Positions 50,301 to 54,662 of a DNA stretch of 64,000 nt are shown in pieces; position 1 is the first letter of the stretch; every line of letters begins with the position of its first letter. Below the pieces are notes generated by a model. The model worked only from the letters and a program-made list of their open reading frames with translations. It made no database searches and was not told the DNA's origin. The DNA lies in the NCBI GenBank assembly GCA_963924555.1, contig OZ004584.1:7501001-7565000 (forward strand). Direction: 5' to 3'. This DNA is from Crambe crambe. Taxonomy: Eukaryota > Porifera > Demospongiae > Poecilosclerida > Crambeidae. The translations under genes and the position numbers were made by a program.

Positions 50301-53300
50301 TCCCATCAAAGAATCCATTTCGTGCTCAAATAGAGTTTCAGTTCTTGAAGGTAAAACTGAATCACTACTTCAGAATTTTACTCAATTAGTGGAAACAACT
50401 CAAAATAGAATCATAAATGAAACTATGACTTCAAATCAGCAATATCTTGAACTAGAAAACAAGTTAGCTGGTCTACACTCAAGTTTTCTTGCAGTTTCTT
50501 GTGCTACTATTCTCCAGTTTGCTCCCTTTTCTCCATCGGGTCACTACTGGATCAGGTCCTCCAATGGCTCTGCTGTGCATGTGTACTGTGACATGACCAG
50601 GTCGTGTGGTGGAGTCACTGGAGGGTGGATGAGAGTGGCTAGTCTGGACATGAGAGACAACAGTAACCAGTGTCCCAGTGGTCTCAGGCAGGGGGATAGT
50701 TGCACTTCTGAACCAACATGTGAAATTGGTACAAACTCTGAAACTGGAAAATGTTCTTCAAATAGTTACACTTCACATGGTCTTCACTATTCCCATGTAT
50801 GTGGGATGATCAGAGCTTATCAGTATAGGACACCCGATGGATTTAGAAACAGAGGGAACAGAGAGATGCCTCTCGATATTGACTCCAACTATGTTGATGG
50901 TGTGAGTCTGACTCATGGAATGCCTCACTCAAGGAAGCACATTTGGACTTTTGCTGCTGATCACTCAGGTACATCATAAAGTACATCACCACATAGCAGG
51001 AAATTTATGTGGGGGAATTATAATCAAAGTGGGAACCATACTGAAAGCCACAAAGTCCACAAAATAGTTTCCTCTATAGTAATGTGTTACAATCATACCG
51101 AATACTTTACAGGTGTGCAGAGTTGTTACAATAATCAACCTCCATTTCTCAATGCCAGTCATACATTTTGCGGTGGAATGAACTCTGCATACGGCTGCTC
51201 TAACCCTCCTTCATGGGATGGGGAAGACTGTGAATCCAATGTGGATTGCACTCGATGGTTTTACAGACAACTTCCGAAACTCACCTCTGATGACATAGAG
51301 ATGAGAGTGTGTTGTAACCAACATCACTGGGATGAAGACATCAGAATTCAAGCATTTGAATTTTACGTCCAGTGAAAATTGGCACTTCCCCATGCATGCA
51401 TGAATGTACATCAACAATCAGAATTAGTTACATGTAATGAGTTGTTGTAGACATTACTATCATTATTATACAGTTTGAATGAATCAACATTATTAAATTA
51501 GCACAATAATTGGAACAGCTACAACCTTTAACATAAATGACCATTATTTCAATATGAAGTGTACTTCCTATCATGTCACTGTATGTACACAGTGCAATTA
51601 CAGTTAGCTAGTCTAATGGTCTAATGTAAACAGTGAAGTGAAGCTTATAACACTGTAAATAGATGAATAAGGAAATTAATGTTAATTGTTTCTGTTTGAA
51701 TACCTCCTATGGTGATCTAACTTACAGAGGTTGATAGAGCCAAATTTAAGTCACATGTGACTATACACTTGCAAGTACAAAGAAATGAGTTCCAAGTTTG
51801 CTGACAACACTGCCACTTACTCTGAGGTGGATGTGACTAAGAAGAAGACTTATCTTGCTGCTAAGAAAGACAAACAACCTGAAATACTCTCCGATATTCC
51901 CATGTATTCCGAGATCAATCAAGTGAGTGAGACATCTGCTCCAAGGAATGCTGATACTGCATTTGATAATCAAGTGTATTCTATGGGCACATCAGATAAC
52001 ACATACTCAATGTTAAACAGAACAGTTGAACAGTCTCGTCAGGCAAATCCAGCAACTCCTCATGACAATGTGCTTGGGACTAAGACTGCCCCAAGCGAAG
52101 AGAAGTCAAAGAAAGACCAGTGTGAAAGGAACTTAGTCTGGATTGTGATCAGTGTTATTATCCTACTACTCCTTGCAGTGGGTGCAGTTGCTGTGACCAC
52201 ACTTATCCAAGTTTCAAAATCGAATACTGAAATGGGTTCCATCAGAGCATCACTCCGTCTTGCACTCAATGAAATTGTCTCCCTCAAAGCATCACTCCGT
52301 CTCGCACTTGCAGAAAATTCGAAAATTGAAGCATCAATTTCAAATTCCAGTGCTGTGCTGAGTCAAGATTTTTCATCACTTGAGAATAAGACACAGATTC
52401 AAACAGATAGGTTGGATTCAAGAGTGAATGACCTTTATACCTTACATTTGACTGGAAGGAACTCTGATAATCCTGCTACTTCATGTTCCCATGTCTTGCA
52501 GTTGAATTCCCCCTCCCCATCAGGTCACTACTGGATCAGGTCCTCCAATGGCTCTGCTATACGTGTGTACTGTGACACGACCAGGCCTTCAAATAGTTAC
52601 ACTTCACATAGTCTTAACTATTCCCATGTATGTGGGATGATCAGAGCCTAACGAGTTAGGACCCTCGATGGATTTAGAGGCAATAACAGAGGGGATATAA
52701 ACTCCAACTATGTTGATGGTGTGAGTCTGACTCATGGAGTACCTCCCTTGAGGCAGCACATTTGGACTTTTGCTGCTGATCACTCAGGTACATCATAAAA
52801 TAAAATAGCTACACTAGGCACAATATGGGAACCATAAATTTTCTAGAAAGCCACAAAGTCCACAAAACATTTCCTTTATTGTAATGTCACAATCATACCA
52901 TGTATGGAATACTTTACAATGATCACCCTCCATTTCTTAATGTCAGTCATTTATTTTGCGGTAGTCATGATTGCTCTGATGACTCTCCTTTATGGGATGA
53001 TCCTCCATGGTTCTACAGACAACTTCCAGAACTCACCTTTGATGATATAGAGATGAGAGTGTGTCGTGACCAACCTCACAATGATGAAGACATCGCAATT
53101 CAAGCATTTGAAATTTACGTCCAGTGAAAATTGGCAATGCATGAATGTACATTAACAATCACAAGTAGTTACATGTAGTGAGTTCTTGCAGACATTATTA
53201 CATTATAGAACTGTATTATAGCAACACATACATAGTTTTAATGCAATAATTTACAATGAATTCCTGGAAGTGAACCAACATTATTGAATTAGCACCAAAA

Positions 53301-54662
53301 CATGGAATTGTTAACAGTCATTACTAATACATTTGTGTCCATTTTAGATCTCATGCAAACATTTTAGAACTCATGCAAAAAAAATACGGTGAAACCAGCT
53401 TACTGTGACCACCACCTATGAGCTGGCCTTAACAGGGAGGTGGTTTTATATAATTCTGGTTGCATGAAATACAAGCTGATTAGAAATACATGTAAGTACT
53501 GTTTGGACGTGTTGGATGTGGCTTTTAACAGAGAGATGGTTTTATCACAAGGTGAGCTTCAATGTACAGTAGCTGGAATATAATACTTTCGAGACATGTA
53601 AAGTTGTCTTAATCATTACAAGGAGGTCCGATTGAACAGGTTTGTATATAAGGACTGACCTTCTCATAGTTGAGGACATGAAACACATCCGATAGTTGCT
53701 GGTTGACTGACTCCACCCTCTGCTTCCTGATGTACTGACCCCCCACCCCCAATGAGGGGGGCTGGATTCTGGATACTGATGAGGGAGGCTGAATTTTGGA
53801 CCCCAGGTTCACAATGGGACGGACTTTTGACACCTTTGGAATGAACCGAAGCTTGGAGATGCCAAGAGTCTTGTTCTGGAAGAACAAGAGTCTAACCTTA
53901 TCCTGCAGGAGGTAGTAATGAAGATATTACATCCTCTAATAATAGCTTATAATTATGATCAAAATAATCATTACAATGTTAAGGATCAGAACTGTCTTTA
54001 TTTCAGGGGTGAATTAAAACACAGTCATCCCAACCCTTAGTCATCCATAATGTTATCCAATTACTCATACCCAGAAAAAAAGGTTTCAGAGAGTCCACAT
54101 TGAAAGGTTGTGGTATGATAAATGGAACATGCACGTACTTCAGGTATGGGTACAAATTGTGTGCCTTCCAGAAGCTTGAGGGCAATATCTTGAATCTGAG
54201 ACCACACCTTCTTCCTGAAGTAGAAGACGTGATTGCGGTGTTCCTGGTGCTCCGTGACATAAAAAAAAGACTAGGAAAAGAAATGACGGGTTAATTAACT
54301 TCTATAACTTCTCGCTCTCAACTCACTTTGGTGAATTTGACAATCACTTCTTCCATTAACCAACTGATTAACTTGTGAAAAAGGCGTGGCTGAGGTGGAT
54401 GGGGTTTTCCCTTTTCTCTGGGGGAGGGGCATCTCAACCAATCACAATGAGACAGCTAGAATGCAAAGGAAAAATAAGAAAATAAACAAATAAACAAACA
54501 AACCTTAATGTTTGATGTTAGCATTTCCACACTCATACTTTCCCATCTGCGAAGATCAACGAATCTTTTTAGATGATCAAAGAACACTTGGCGATTTGAA
54601 GTAGATCCAAATAATTGGACCGGGACAAGGTGGAACACCACACTCTGCAGGAATCTGAAAAC
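18030..54662 (-). CDS. TERT: Telomerase reverse transcriptase, exons from QFP motif to C-terminus; N-terminus not found
   Basis: TERT is the catalytic subunit of telomerase and copies its RNA template onto chromosome ends. Recognised exons on the minus strand are 54662-54504, 54389-54327, 54270-54139, 53902-53660, 23335-23126, 22401-22314, 22257-22184, 22063-21989, 21683-21637, 21547-21490, 21210-21033, 20400-20323, about 20134-20110, 19463-19264, about 18552-18410, and 18284-18030. Phases agree at every junction I could test down to 20323. All RT motifs are present in order, including the catalytic aspartates of motif A ([10 protein letters not shown]) and motif C (RFVDDF). The exon equivalent to human GFKAGRNMRRKLF was not found, and the junctions after 19264 are unresolved. 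Exons for the N-terminal TEN domain were not found before 54662. A 30.3 kb intron between motifs 2 and A contains half of the receptor array on the opposite strand. The same order could also result from a split, inactive gene. Confidence 0.85.
18057..18101 (+). repeat. (CT)n microsatellite in the TERT last exon
   Basis: About 22 CT units. On the minus strand it is in frame with the TERT C-terminus and would encode an Arg-Glu repeat followed by GVTVKLYNN and a stop, unless the real end or a splice site precedes it. Confidence 0.9.
19020..19165. repeat. Dispersed repeat, AGGTGGTCTCT type
   Basis: A stretch with GTGACCACCTC, AAGGTGGTCTCT and AGGTTTTTCACTATAGTG. Related pieces occur at about 53395-53560 and 59875-60015. 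It is probably a MITE family; it lies within TERT introns. Confidence 0.55.
19549..19926. mobile_element. Interleaved inverted repeats in a TERT intron
   Basis: Segment 19551-19612 recurs inverted at 19783-19842 (CTAAATTTAGAAGAAAAAAA core), and segment 19674-19726 recurs inverted at 19871-19925 (CTTCACTTAATTAGCAAGTT core). The order is A-C-A'-C' with both copies inverted, not a simple foldback, so at least two events are needed. Confidence 0.65.
21214..21326 (+). repeat. GGGA/GAGA purine tract
   Basis: Over 100 bases of almost pure purine, mostly GGGAGGGA and GAGA units. It serves as the polypyrimidine tract before the TERT motif C exon on the minus strand. A separate (GA)n tract lies near 21560-21588. 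Confidence 0.85.
23447..23580 (+). pseudogene. Receptor relic: membrane helix fragment
   Basis: It matches receptor codons for [18 protein letters not shown] and part of the helix, with a deletion of about 10 bases in the leucine run and a shifted frame. Nothing else of the gene remains. Confidence 0.75.
23575..23655 (-). pseudogene. Relic of the TERT motif A exon (5' end only)
   Basis: The plus strand GACCTGGTGATAAC, TGTGCTACCTGACACAGCT repeats the start of the functional exon found 240 bases away. It directly follows the receptor relic. Confidence 0.6.
24035..25729 (+). CDS. Receptor H: long tail and stalk, W-class head, intronless
   Basis: An uninterrupted 564-residue frame, the longest member. 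The tail (1-158) starts [12 protein letters not shown] and has YSEI at Y41. It then carries a tandem duplication of 43 residues (59-101 and 102-144, each with VYSMDTS and TYSKL), so YSKL occurs twice. The membrane helix is about 160-184. The stalk is extended by repeats of the type LNDEIxSLKASL and [13 protein letters not shown], compatible with a coiled coil. The head is W class ([20 protein letters not shown]), followed by [37 protein letters not shown] and [20 protein letters not shown]. It lies in the 30 kb TERT intron, next to the TERT motif A exon and in the opposite orientation. Long intact frame, conserved cysteines and no stops argue that it is functional. Confidence 0.9.
   Translation: MNSDNTATYSEVNVTDKKKSCLASKKGDQSEIQVRSNIPMYSEINQVSDTFAPRNADTAFDNQVYSMDTSDKTYSKLNRTVEQSRQADPATPQDNVLGTKTAFDNQVYSMDTSDNTYSKLNRTVEQSRQANPATPHDNMLGTKTAPHKEKSKKEQRERNLVWIVISVIILLLLAVGVLAVAALVQVSKLNSEIVSIRASLHLALAGDSNLNDEIASLKASLSAVLNAEIVSLRASFHLALAEGSNLNDEIISSLSNSSAVLSQKFSTFENETQIHFDRLDSRMNDLYTLHLTGRDSDNPATSCSNVLQLNSPSPSGHYWIRSSNGSAVRVYCDMTRSCGRVTGGWMRVASLNWSNESLPCPDGFRERGHLNIRTCGIGSRLTGSCSSLIFKTYSTVYSRVCGKINAYQAGNTDAFGAHGRGSSIDSNYVDGVSLTHGSNPRRHIWTFAAAINDDHSSSHSGSFCQCVRPGDSGIMAPPSFVGMDYFCDTGSRSEAQDRPFYPEDPLWDGAGCASISTCCSFNNPPWFHKQLPSVTTDDIEMRVCCDEGGFDEDIAILSVELYVQ
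25730..26913. other. Intergenic with two TERT exon relics and a tandem duplication
   Basis: No gene seen apart from relics listed separately. A 51-base unit (CATGAAAATTAAATGTCTGT and following) is directly duplicated at 26658-26758. Confidence 0.55.
26095..26283 (-). pseudogene. Decayed copy of the TERT motif A exon
   Basis: The minus strand matches the functional exon over nearly its whole length (GGACAGAATCCAGCTGTATC, CACGAGAAGCTCAAAAA, CTGGAGCAG, ATTGACCAATGATAT), but lacks the motif A aspartate region and has frameshifts. A second short relic (ACATGTGCTACCTGACACAG) follows at 26411-26480. Confidence 0.85.
26914..27177 (+). pseudogene. Receptor I: truncated tail only
   Basis: The ATG starts a class 2-like tail ([20 protein letters not shown]) with VYSEI and NQAYSI. 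A frameshift near GATGATGTGCTTTGAAC brings a stop at 27151, before the membrane helix; the match ends near AAGAGAAGTAG. After this, DNA homologous to the upstream region of receptor D begins at once. Confidence 0.8.
27205..28104. repeat. Segmental duplication of 8075-8962
   Basis: Nearly collinear with the region before receptor D, with small indels. It includes the immediate leader CTACTCTCAGACTAGAGGTT before the ATG and probably carries the promoter. Confidence 0.8.
28105..29556 (+). CDS. Receptor J: D/E chimera, type II membrane protein, two exons
   Basis: Exon 1 is 28105-29110 (donor TTTCAG/GTAGAT) and exon 2 is 29282-29556 (acceptor TTCCATAG), phase 1, about 426 residues. Tail, membrane helix (near 72-96), stalk and the first half of the head are almost identical to receptor D ([20 protein letters not shown] through [15 protein letters not shown]). 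After that the head ([23 protein letters not shown]), the intron and exon 2 follow receptor E almost base for base. The switch lies at about 28930-28950, where CACACGGTC is still D-like and TATTCCCATG is E-like. The frame is kept and no key cysteine is lost. It probably formed by unequal crossing-over or gene conversion. It is located within the TERT intron. Confidence 0.87.
29557..29637. repeat. Left part of a segmental duplication of 14950-16100
   Basis: Matches the bases after receptor F up to TTTCCTCTAGA. The match resumes at 34543 (TATATACTAACTGC), with an insertion between. Confidence 0.8.
30310..30395 (+). repeat. Left terminal inverted repeat of the ISL2EU-like element
   Basis: Starts AGAGCGTTTGCAGTGACGTC. 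Its partner is at about 34055-34141 on the other strand. Confidence 0.8.
30422..32343 (+). pseudogene. SWIM / YqaJ-nuclease / PHD gene of the transposon, broken
   Basis: The first exon starts [20 protein letters not shown] at 30422. It reaches WIKNVTT, meets an in-frame TGA, then continues in the same frame as [11 protein letters not shown] to a donor (AAA/GTATGT, intron to 30787). The second exon begins [11 protein letters not shown] and contains a SWIM zinc finger ([19 protein letters not shown]) and a YqaJ-type exonuclease domain ([31 protein letters not shown]). After YYYQVQAL a frameshift produces the stop at 31891. In the next frame the protein goes on with [11 protein letters not shown] and [12 protein letters not shown] and ends in a PHD finger (CYCRQPE, GCDNPQC, WFHTKCL, WYCPDC) and a basic tail to 32343. 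A nonsense codon plus a frameshift make this copy inactive unless the first is read through. Confidence 0.82.
32447..34006 (-). CDS. THAP-domain DDE transposase (ISL2EU-like), intact
   Basis: A 519-residue frame starting at the ATG at 34006-34004. Residues 1-90 form a THAP zinc finger (C2CH: CIVPGC near 4-9, later CSKHF). About 115-205 is a low-complexity linker with repeated PTEPVKSST / [17 protein letters not shown] / PVTSVDSVN units and a possible coiled coil. About 225-310 carries the helix-turn-helix typical of this family ([19 protein letters not shown]). The C-terminal part is a DDE_Tnp_4 nuclease with [38 protein letters not shown] and [11 protein letters not shown] as likely catalytic blocks. 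The frame has no lesions, so this element could be young or still mobilisable. It is transcribed towards the YqaJ gene, leaving about 100 bases between the two stops. Confidence 0.9.
   Translation of the reverse strand: MVICIVPGCSKRSDRDKGVAFFRLPTIRTGKNEEELELSRRRRAGYLAAIGRDLSSHDLRNVRICSKHFISGRPAYLFDQFNPDWLPTQNVRSTCNMKALHQCHDRYLRRKSRNARIHAPPTEPVKSSTTPVTSIDSAHIHAAPTETVKLTPVTSVDSVNVLIEADEASTDDIPATEVSRYSDAQSQTEDNIAQLRTELNNAYETIHTLRTKVSKITPFTELTLQDQQKKFIKHYTGLPSFEVLKAVYDFVSSSSKFGNTKLEPFREFVLTLVKLRHNFTYQDLAYRFDVHYSTVSRIFLKWLTIMDIRLGPLIIWPTREILWKTTPECFREEFGCKVCVILDCFEVFIERPSNLLARACTWSSYKYHNTVKFLIGIAPQGTVSYISAAWGGRVSDKYLTENCGVLNKLLPGDIVLADQGFDIADSVSAFQARLHIPAFTRGKDQLSAAEVEETRSLANVRIHVERVIGAVRQKFSILQGTLPIDMITMRAGEECPIVDRIGRVCCALSNICDSVVPFN
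34055..34141 (-). repeat. Right terminal inverted repeat of the ISL2EU-like element
   Basis: On the minus strand it reads AGAGCGTTTGCACTTGACGT, later CGGCCATTTTGGTGCACAAT, matching the left end. Confidence 0.8.
34253..34544. mobile_element. Perfect foldback, arms of about 130 bp
   Basis: The left arm 34253-34383 (TAAGGGAAAAAGCATTTCGT to AACAATCCCTACA) and the right arm 34413-34544 are exact reverse complements as far as I can read. A 29-base spacer separates them (TATACGCCAGG...GTGTATG). The right end coincides with the end of the 4.9 kb insertion. Confidence 0.85.
35808..35990 (+). repeat. Minisatellite, GCTGTTGAGTTACATGTGGC type
   Basis: About five imperfect copies alternating GCTGTTGAGTTACATGTGGC, CACAGGTGCTGTTGAG and TTATCATACA. 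A shorter version is at 16180-16262, so the block expanded after duplication. Confidence 0.8.
36190..36300 (-). pseudogene. Decayed copy of the TERT motif A exon
   Basis: The plus strand has AAAGGTCTGAT, TTTTTGAGCTTCTCGTGGAC, CATGTGCTCCCTGACACAGC. It is the 5' half of the exon with an internal deletion, about 330 bases before receptor K. Confidence 0.8.
36631..38082 (+). CDS. Receptor K: W-class receptor whose usual start is ATA
   Basis: The frame is open over 483 codons from the position of the conserved start, but this start reads ATA (36631-36633) where paralogs have ATG. The next in-frame ATG is 36748, inside the tail at MYSEI, which would give 444 residues and drop the first tyrosine motif (TYSEV). 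The tail also lacks two short segments present in paralogs (NADT and the SRQANPAT region). Otherwise it has MYSEI, MYSML, a membrane helix after RNLVWIM, a stalk with [12 protein letters not shown] and [11 protein letters not shown], and a complete W-class head ([20 protein letters not shown] to LYVQ) without an intron. Either a shortened receptor is made or the gene is newly dead; the clean frame favours a recent change. Confidence 0.75.
   Translation: MSSEFADNSATYSEVDVTKKKTRLAAKKNKPPEILSDIPMYSEINQVSETSAPRNAFDNQVYSMDTSENMYSMLNRTVEPHDKVLGTKTAPSKEKSKKDQCERNLVWIMISINILLLLAVGAVAVVALVQVSKLNMEIRTSPPLEEDSKLNDDVVFLGASLLNTSILLNNEIVSLGASFSNSSAVLSQKFLSLENKTQIQLDRLDSRVNDLYTLHLTGRNSDNPATSCSHVLLLNSSSPSGHYWIRSSNGSAVCVYCDMTRSCGNITGGWMRVASLNWSNESLPCPNGFKERNDSGIRTCEINSPSISSCPSLIFETYSTVYSRVCGKIKAYQVGTTDAFDTHGCRASNINIDSNYVDGVSLTHGSNPRRHIWTFAAAVNDDPSSSRSSMKPGIMPPPSFVGMDYFCDTGSRSGAQGVFHPDDPLWDGTGCAPTSTCCSFNNPPWFHKQLPSVTTDDIEMRVCRDESDQTEDIAISNVELYVQ
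38329..38873 (+). pseudogene. Receptor L: internal fragment duplicated from K
   Basis: It begins abruptly in the tail ([20 protein letters not shown]), continues through membrane helix and stalk ([16 protein letters not shown]) and stops at NSGNP, where the head should start. It matches K closely, apart from carrying the SHQTNPATP segment K has lost. No start codon region and no head. Confidence 0.85.
38884..40372 (+). pseudogene. Receptor M: frameshifted tail, intact head
   Basis: The tail begins mid-way ([18 protein letters not shown]). It is frameshifted in the NADTAF region and again by a 4-base loss in the membrane helix start (TTAGTATGATGATCAG, where paralogs have TATGGATCATGATC). From about 39280 the frame is clean through stalk and head ([42 protein letters not shown]), donor CTTCCAG/GTAGAT after 39910 and exon 2 from 40095 to 40372. 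The upstream damage removes the start and the membrane anchor, so a surface receptor cannot be made. Confidence 0.82.
40401..40551 (+). repeat. 5' LTR, main part
   Basis: Matches 43754-43912 with few differences (GGACTTGAATTATATACCAT, CTGTGTGTGTGCTTTCTC). The right LTR has one extra copy of TAGCTATTAG. The LTR tail resumes at about 41279-41310. Confidence 0.8.
41102..41269. mobile_element. Hairpin MITE within the 5' LTR
   Basis: Arms 41102-41177 and 41191-41269 are imperfect inverted repeats (GTTAGTGACC, AGTATAGACATC, GATGCAATAGTCACC). It lies in the stretch that separates the two parts of the 5' LTR. Confidence 0.8.
41354..41950 (+). pseudogene. Gypsy gag remnant
   Basis: It starts [17 protein letters not shown], shifts frame near [12 protein letters not shown] and continues [41 protein letters not shown] further shift occurs at a poly-A run near 41690. 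This is the capsid-type gag domain of gypsy elements, not functional. Confidence 0.75.
42020..43691 (+). pseudogene. Gypsy pol remnant: RNase H and integrase
   Basis: The gag remnant is followed almost directly by RNase H ([35 protein letters not shown]). The protease and RT core are therefore deleted. After a frameshift near 42220 the integrase begins: zinc-binding part near [20 protein letters not shown] and CEKCCISQK, then the catalytic core with ATDLFEF and [10 protein letters not shown] stop after [10 protein letters not shown] (43115) and shifts near 43112 and 43340 separate the C-terminal part ([20 protein letters not shown], acidic tail to 43691). Confidence 0.82.
43754..43920 (+). 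repeat. 3' LTR, truncated
   Basis: It begins TGTAGTGAGACCTTTTGTAC. Its end, compared with the left LTR tail (CCTAATACTACA), breaks off after CCTAATACT, directly at an inverted receptor fragment. Confidence 0.8.
43936..44170 (-). pseudogene. Receptor O: inverted tail fragment
   Basis: The only receptor copy on the minus strand. The ATG (44170-44168) starts [20 protein letters not shown] with YYEI and NQAYSI motifs, up to DDVLGTK, where the LTR begins. No membrane helix or head. It is head-to-head with receptor Q, and their upstream regions are inverted copies of each other. Confidence 0.85.
44180..45218. repeat. Inverted and direct duplications between O and Q
   Basis: The leader of O (44180-44420) is the reverse complement of the leader of Q (about 44980-45218). 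In addition, 44461-44535 recurs in direct orientation at 44915-44999 (TATGTAGAAGCTTTTAG). So the pair formed by an inverted duplication plus a second rearrangement. Confidence 0.8.
44544..44624 (+). pseudogene. Receptor P: last 25 codons only
   Basis: Encodes [20 protein letters not shown] to YVQ and stop, with the typical 3' flank (AAAATTGGCAATGACCCATG). Nothing upstream. Confidence 0.85.
45219..46475 (+). pseudogene. Receptor Q: full-length but multiply frameshifted
   Basis: The ATG starts [19 protein letters not shown] deletion after KRESH, loss of about 20 bases at the membrane helix start, a small deletion at MTRSG (lost CGGV codons), further shifts in the head and a shortened NYVDG region all break the frame. 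The stalk ([20 protein letters not shown]) is like that of receptor R, and the exon 2 part ends at a TAG at 46475. It is the most extensively decayed of the full-length copies. Confidence 0.87.
46476..46957. other. Gap between Q and R
   Basis: No gene seen. The end contains the class 1 leader (GTGATCTAACCTTC, CACACAGAGG, AAGCACAAAGAA). Confidence 0.5.
46958..48645 (+). CDS. Receptor R: type II membrane protein with fibrinogen-like head, two exons
   Basis: Exon 1 is 46958-48080 (donor TTTCAG/GTAGAT) and exon 2 is 48368-48645 (acceptor TTCCATAG), phase 1, about 466 residues. The class 1 tail has TYSEV, then MHSEI in place of MYSEI (one tyrosine motif lost), and TYSVL. The membrane helix follows RNLVWIVI at about 117-141. 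The stalk is the [20 protein letters not shown] type with [18 protein letters not shown], and the head start is [17 protein letters not shown]. The usual Trp of HYWIRSS is Arg here (HYRIRSS). The remainder of the head, including [20 protein letters not shown] and [11 protein letters not shown], is conserved. The intron (287 bases) is the longest among the two-exon copies. Confidence 0.85.
48646..49848. other. Intergenic between R and S
   Basis: No gene seen. From about 49290 to 49848 it repeats 16250-16805, the region before pseudogene G, almost base for base. Confidence 0.55.
49849..51375 (+). CDS. Receptor S: type II membrane protein with fibrinogen-like head, two exons
   Basis: Exon 1 is 49849-50968 (donor CACTCAG/GTACAT) and exon 2 is 51113-51375 (acceptor CTTTACAG), phase 1, about 460 residues. 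The class 1 tail carries TYSVV, MYSEI and TYSLL. The membrane helix is about 117-141. The stalk has its own sequence ([20 protein letters not shown], then [20 protein letters not shown]). The head has [12 protein letters not shown] and [15 protein letters not shown]. Exon 2 is divergent: [20 protein letters not shown], and the LNDPP that precedes WFYRQLP in paralogs is deleted ([12 protein letters not shown]), in frame. Its upstream region is shared with pseudogene G, which has lost its start codon. Confidence 0.83.
51376..51784. other. Gap between S and T
   Basis: No gene seen. It ends with the class 1 leader (GTGATCTAACTTACAGAGGT ... ACAAAGAA). Confidence 0.5.
51785..53127 (+). pseudogene. 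Receptor T: deleted head, nonsense codon and lost splice acceptor
   Basis: Tail (TYSEV, MYSEI, TYSML), membrane helix and a repeated stalk ([20 protein letters not shown]) are intact from the ATG at 51785. In the head, about 190 bases are missing: YCDTTRP joins directly to [12 protein letters not shown], losing the CGGVTGGWM core. Soon after, GCCTATCAAG has become GCCTAACGAG, giving a stop at 52649-52651. The donor (CACTCAG/GTACAT) is still seen near 52787, but the exon 2 acceptor that is CTTTACAG in S is CTTTACAAT here. Exon 2 also has a deletion around WDG. At best a secretory-pathway protein with no complete head is made. Confidence 0.87.
53128..53659. other. Right edge of the array, in the TERT intron
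   Basis: No gene seen. It holds a dispersed repeat with GTGACCACCACCTATGAGCT and GGAGGTGGTTTTAT, related to 19.02 and 59.88 kb. Confidence 0.45.
53660..54662 (-). CDS. TERT: TERT 5' block: QFP/GQ, T/CP and motif 1/2 exons
   Basis: Four exons, all starting and ending in phase 0. 54662-54504 encodes [20 protein letters not shown] and [18 protein letters not shown] (compare human [20 protein letters not shown] and the KLSLQELTWKM block). 54389-54327 encodes [14 protein letters not shown]. 54270-54139 encodes the T motif [20 protein letters not shown] followed by [15 protein letters not shown]. 53902-53660 encodes motifs 1 and 2 ([20 protein letters not shown]) and [10 protein letters not shown]. 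Between NLGSK and the RKQRVESV block lies a Pro/Ser/Gly-rich stretch with a repeated IQPPS that is longer than in vertebrates. The 54662 exon must be preceded by further coding exons that I cannot identify. Confidence 0.9.
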
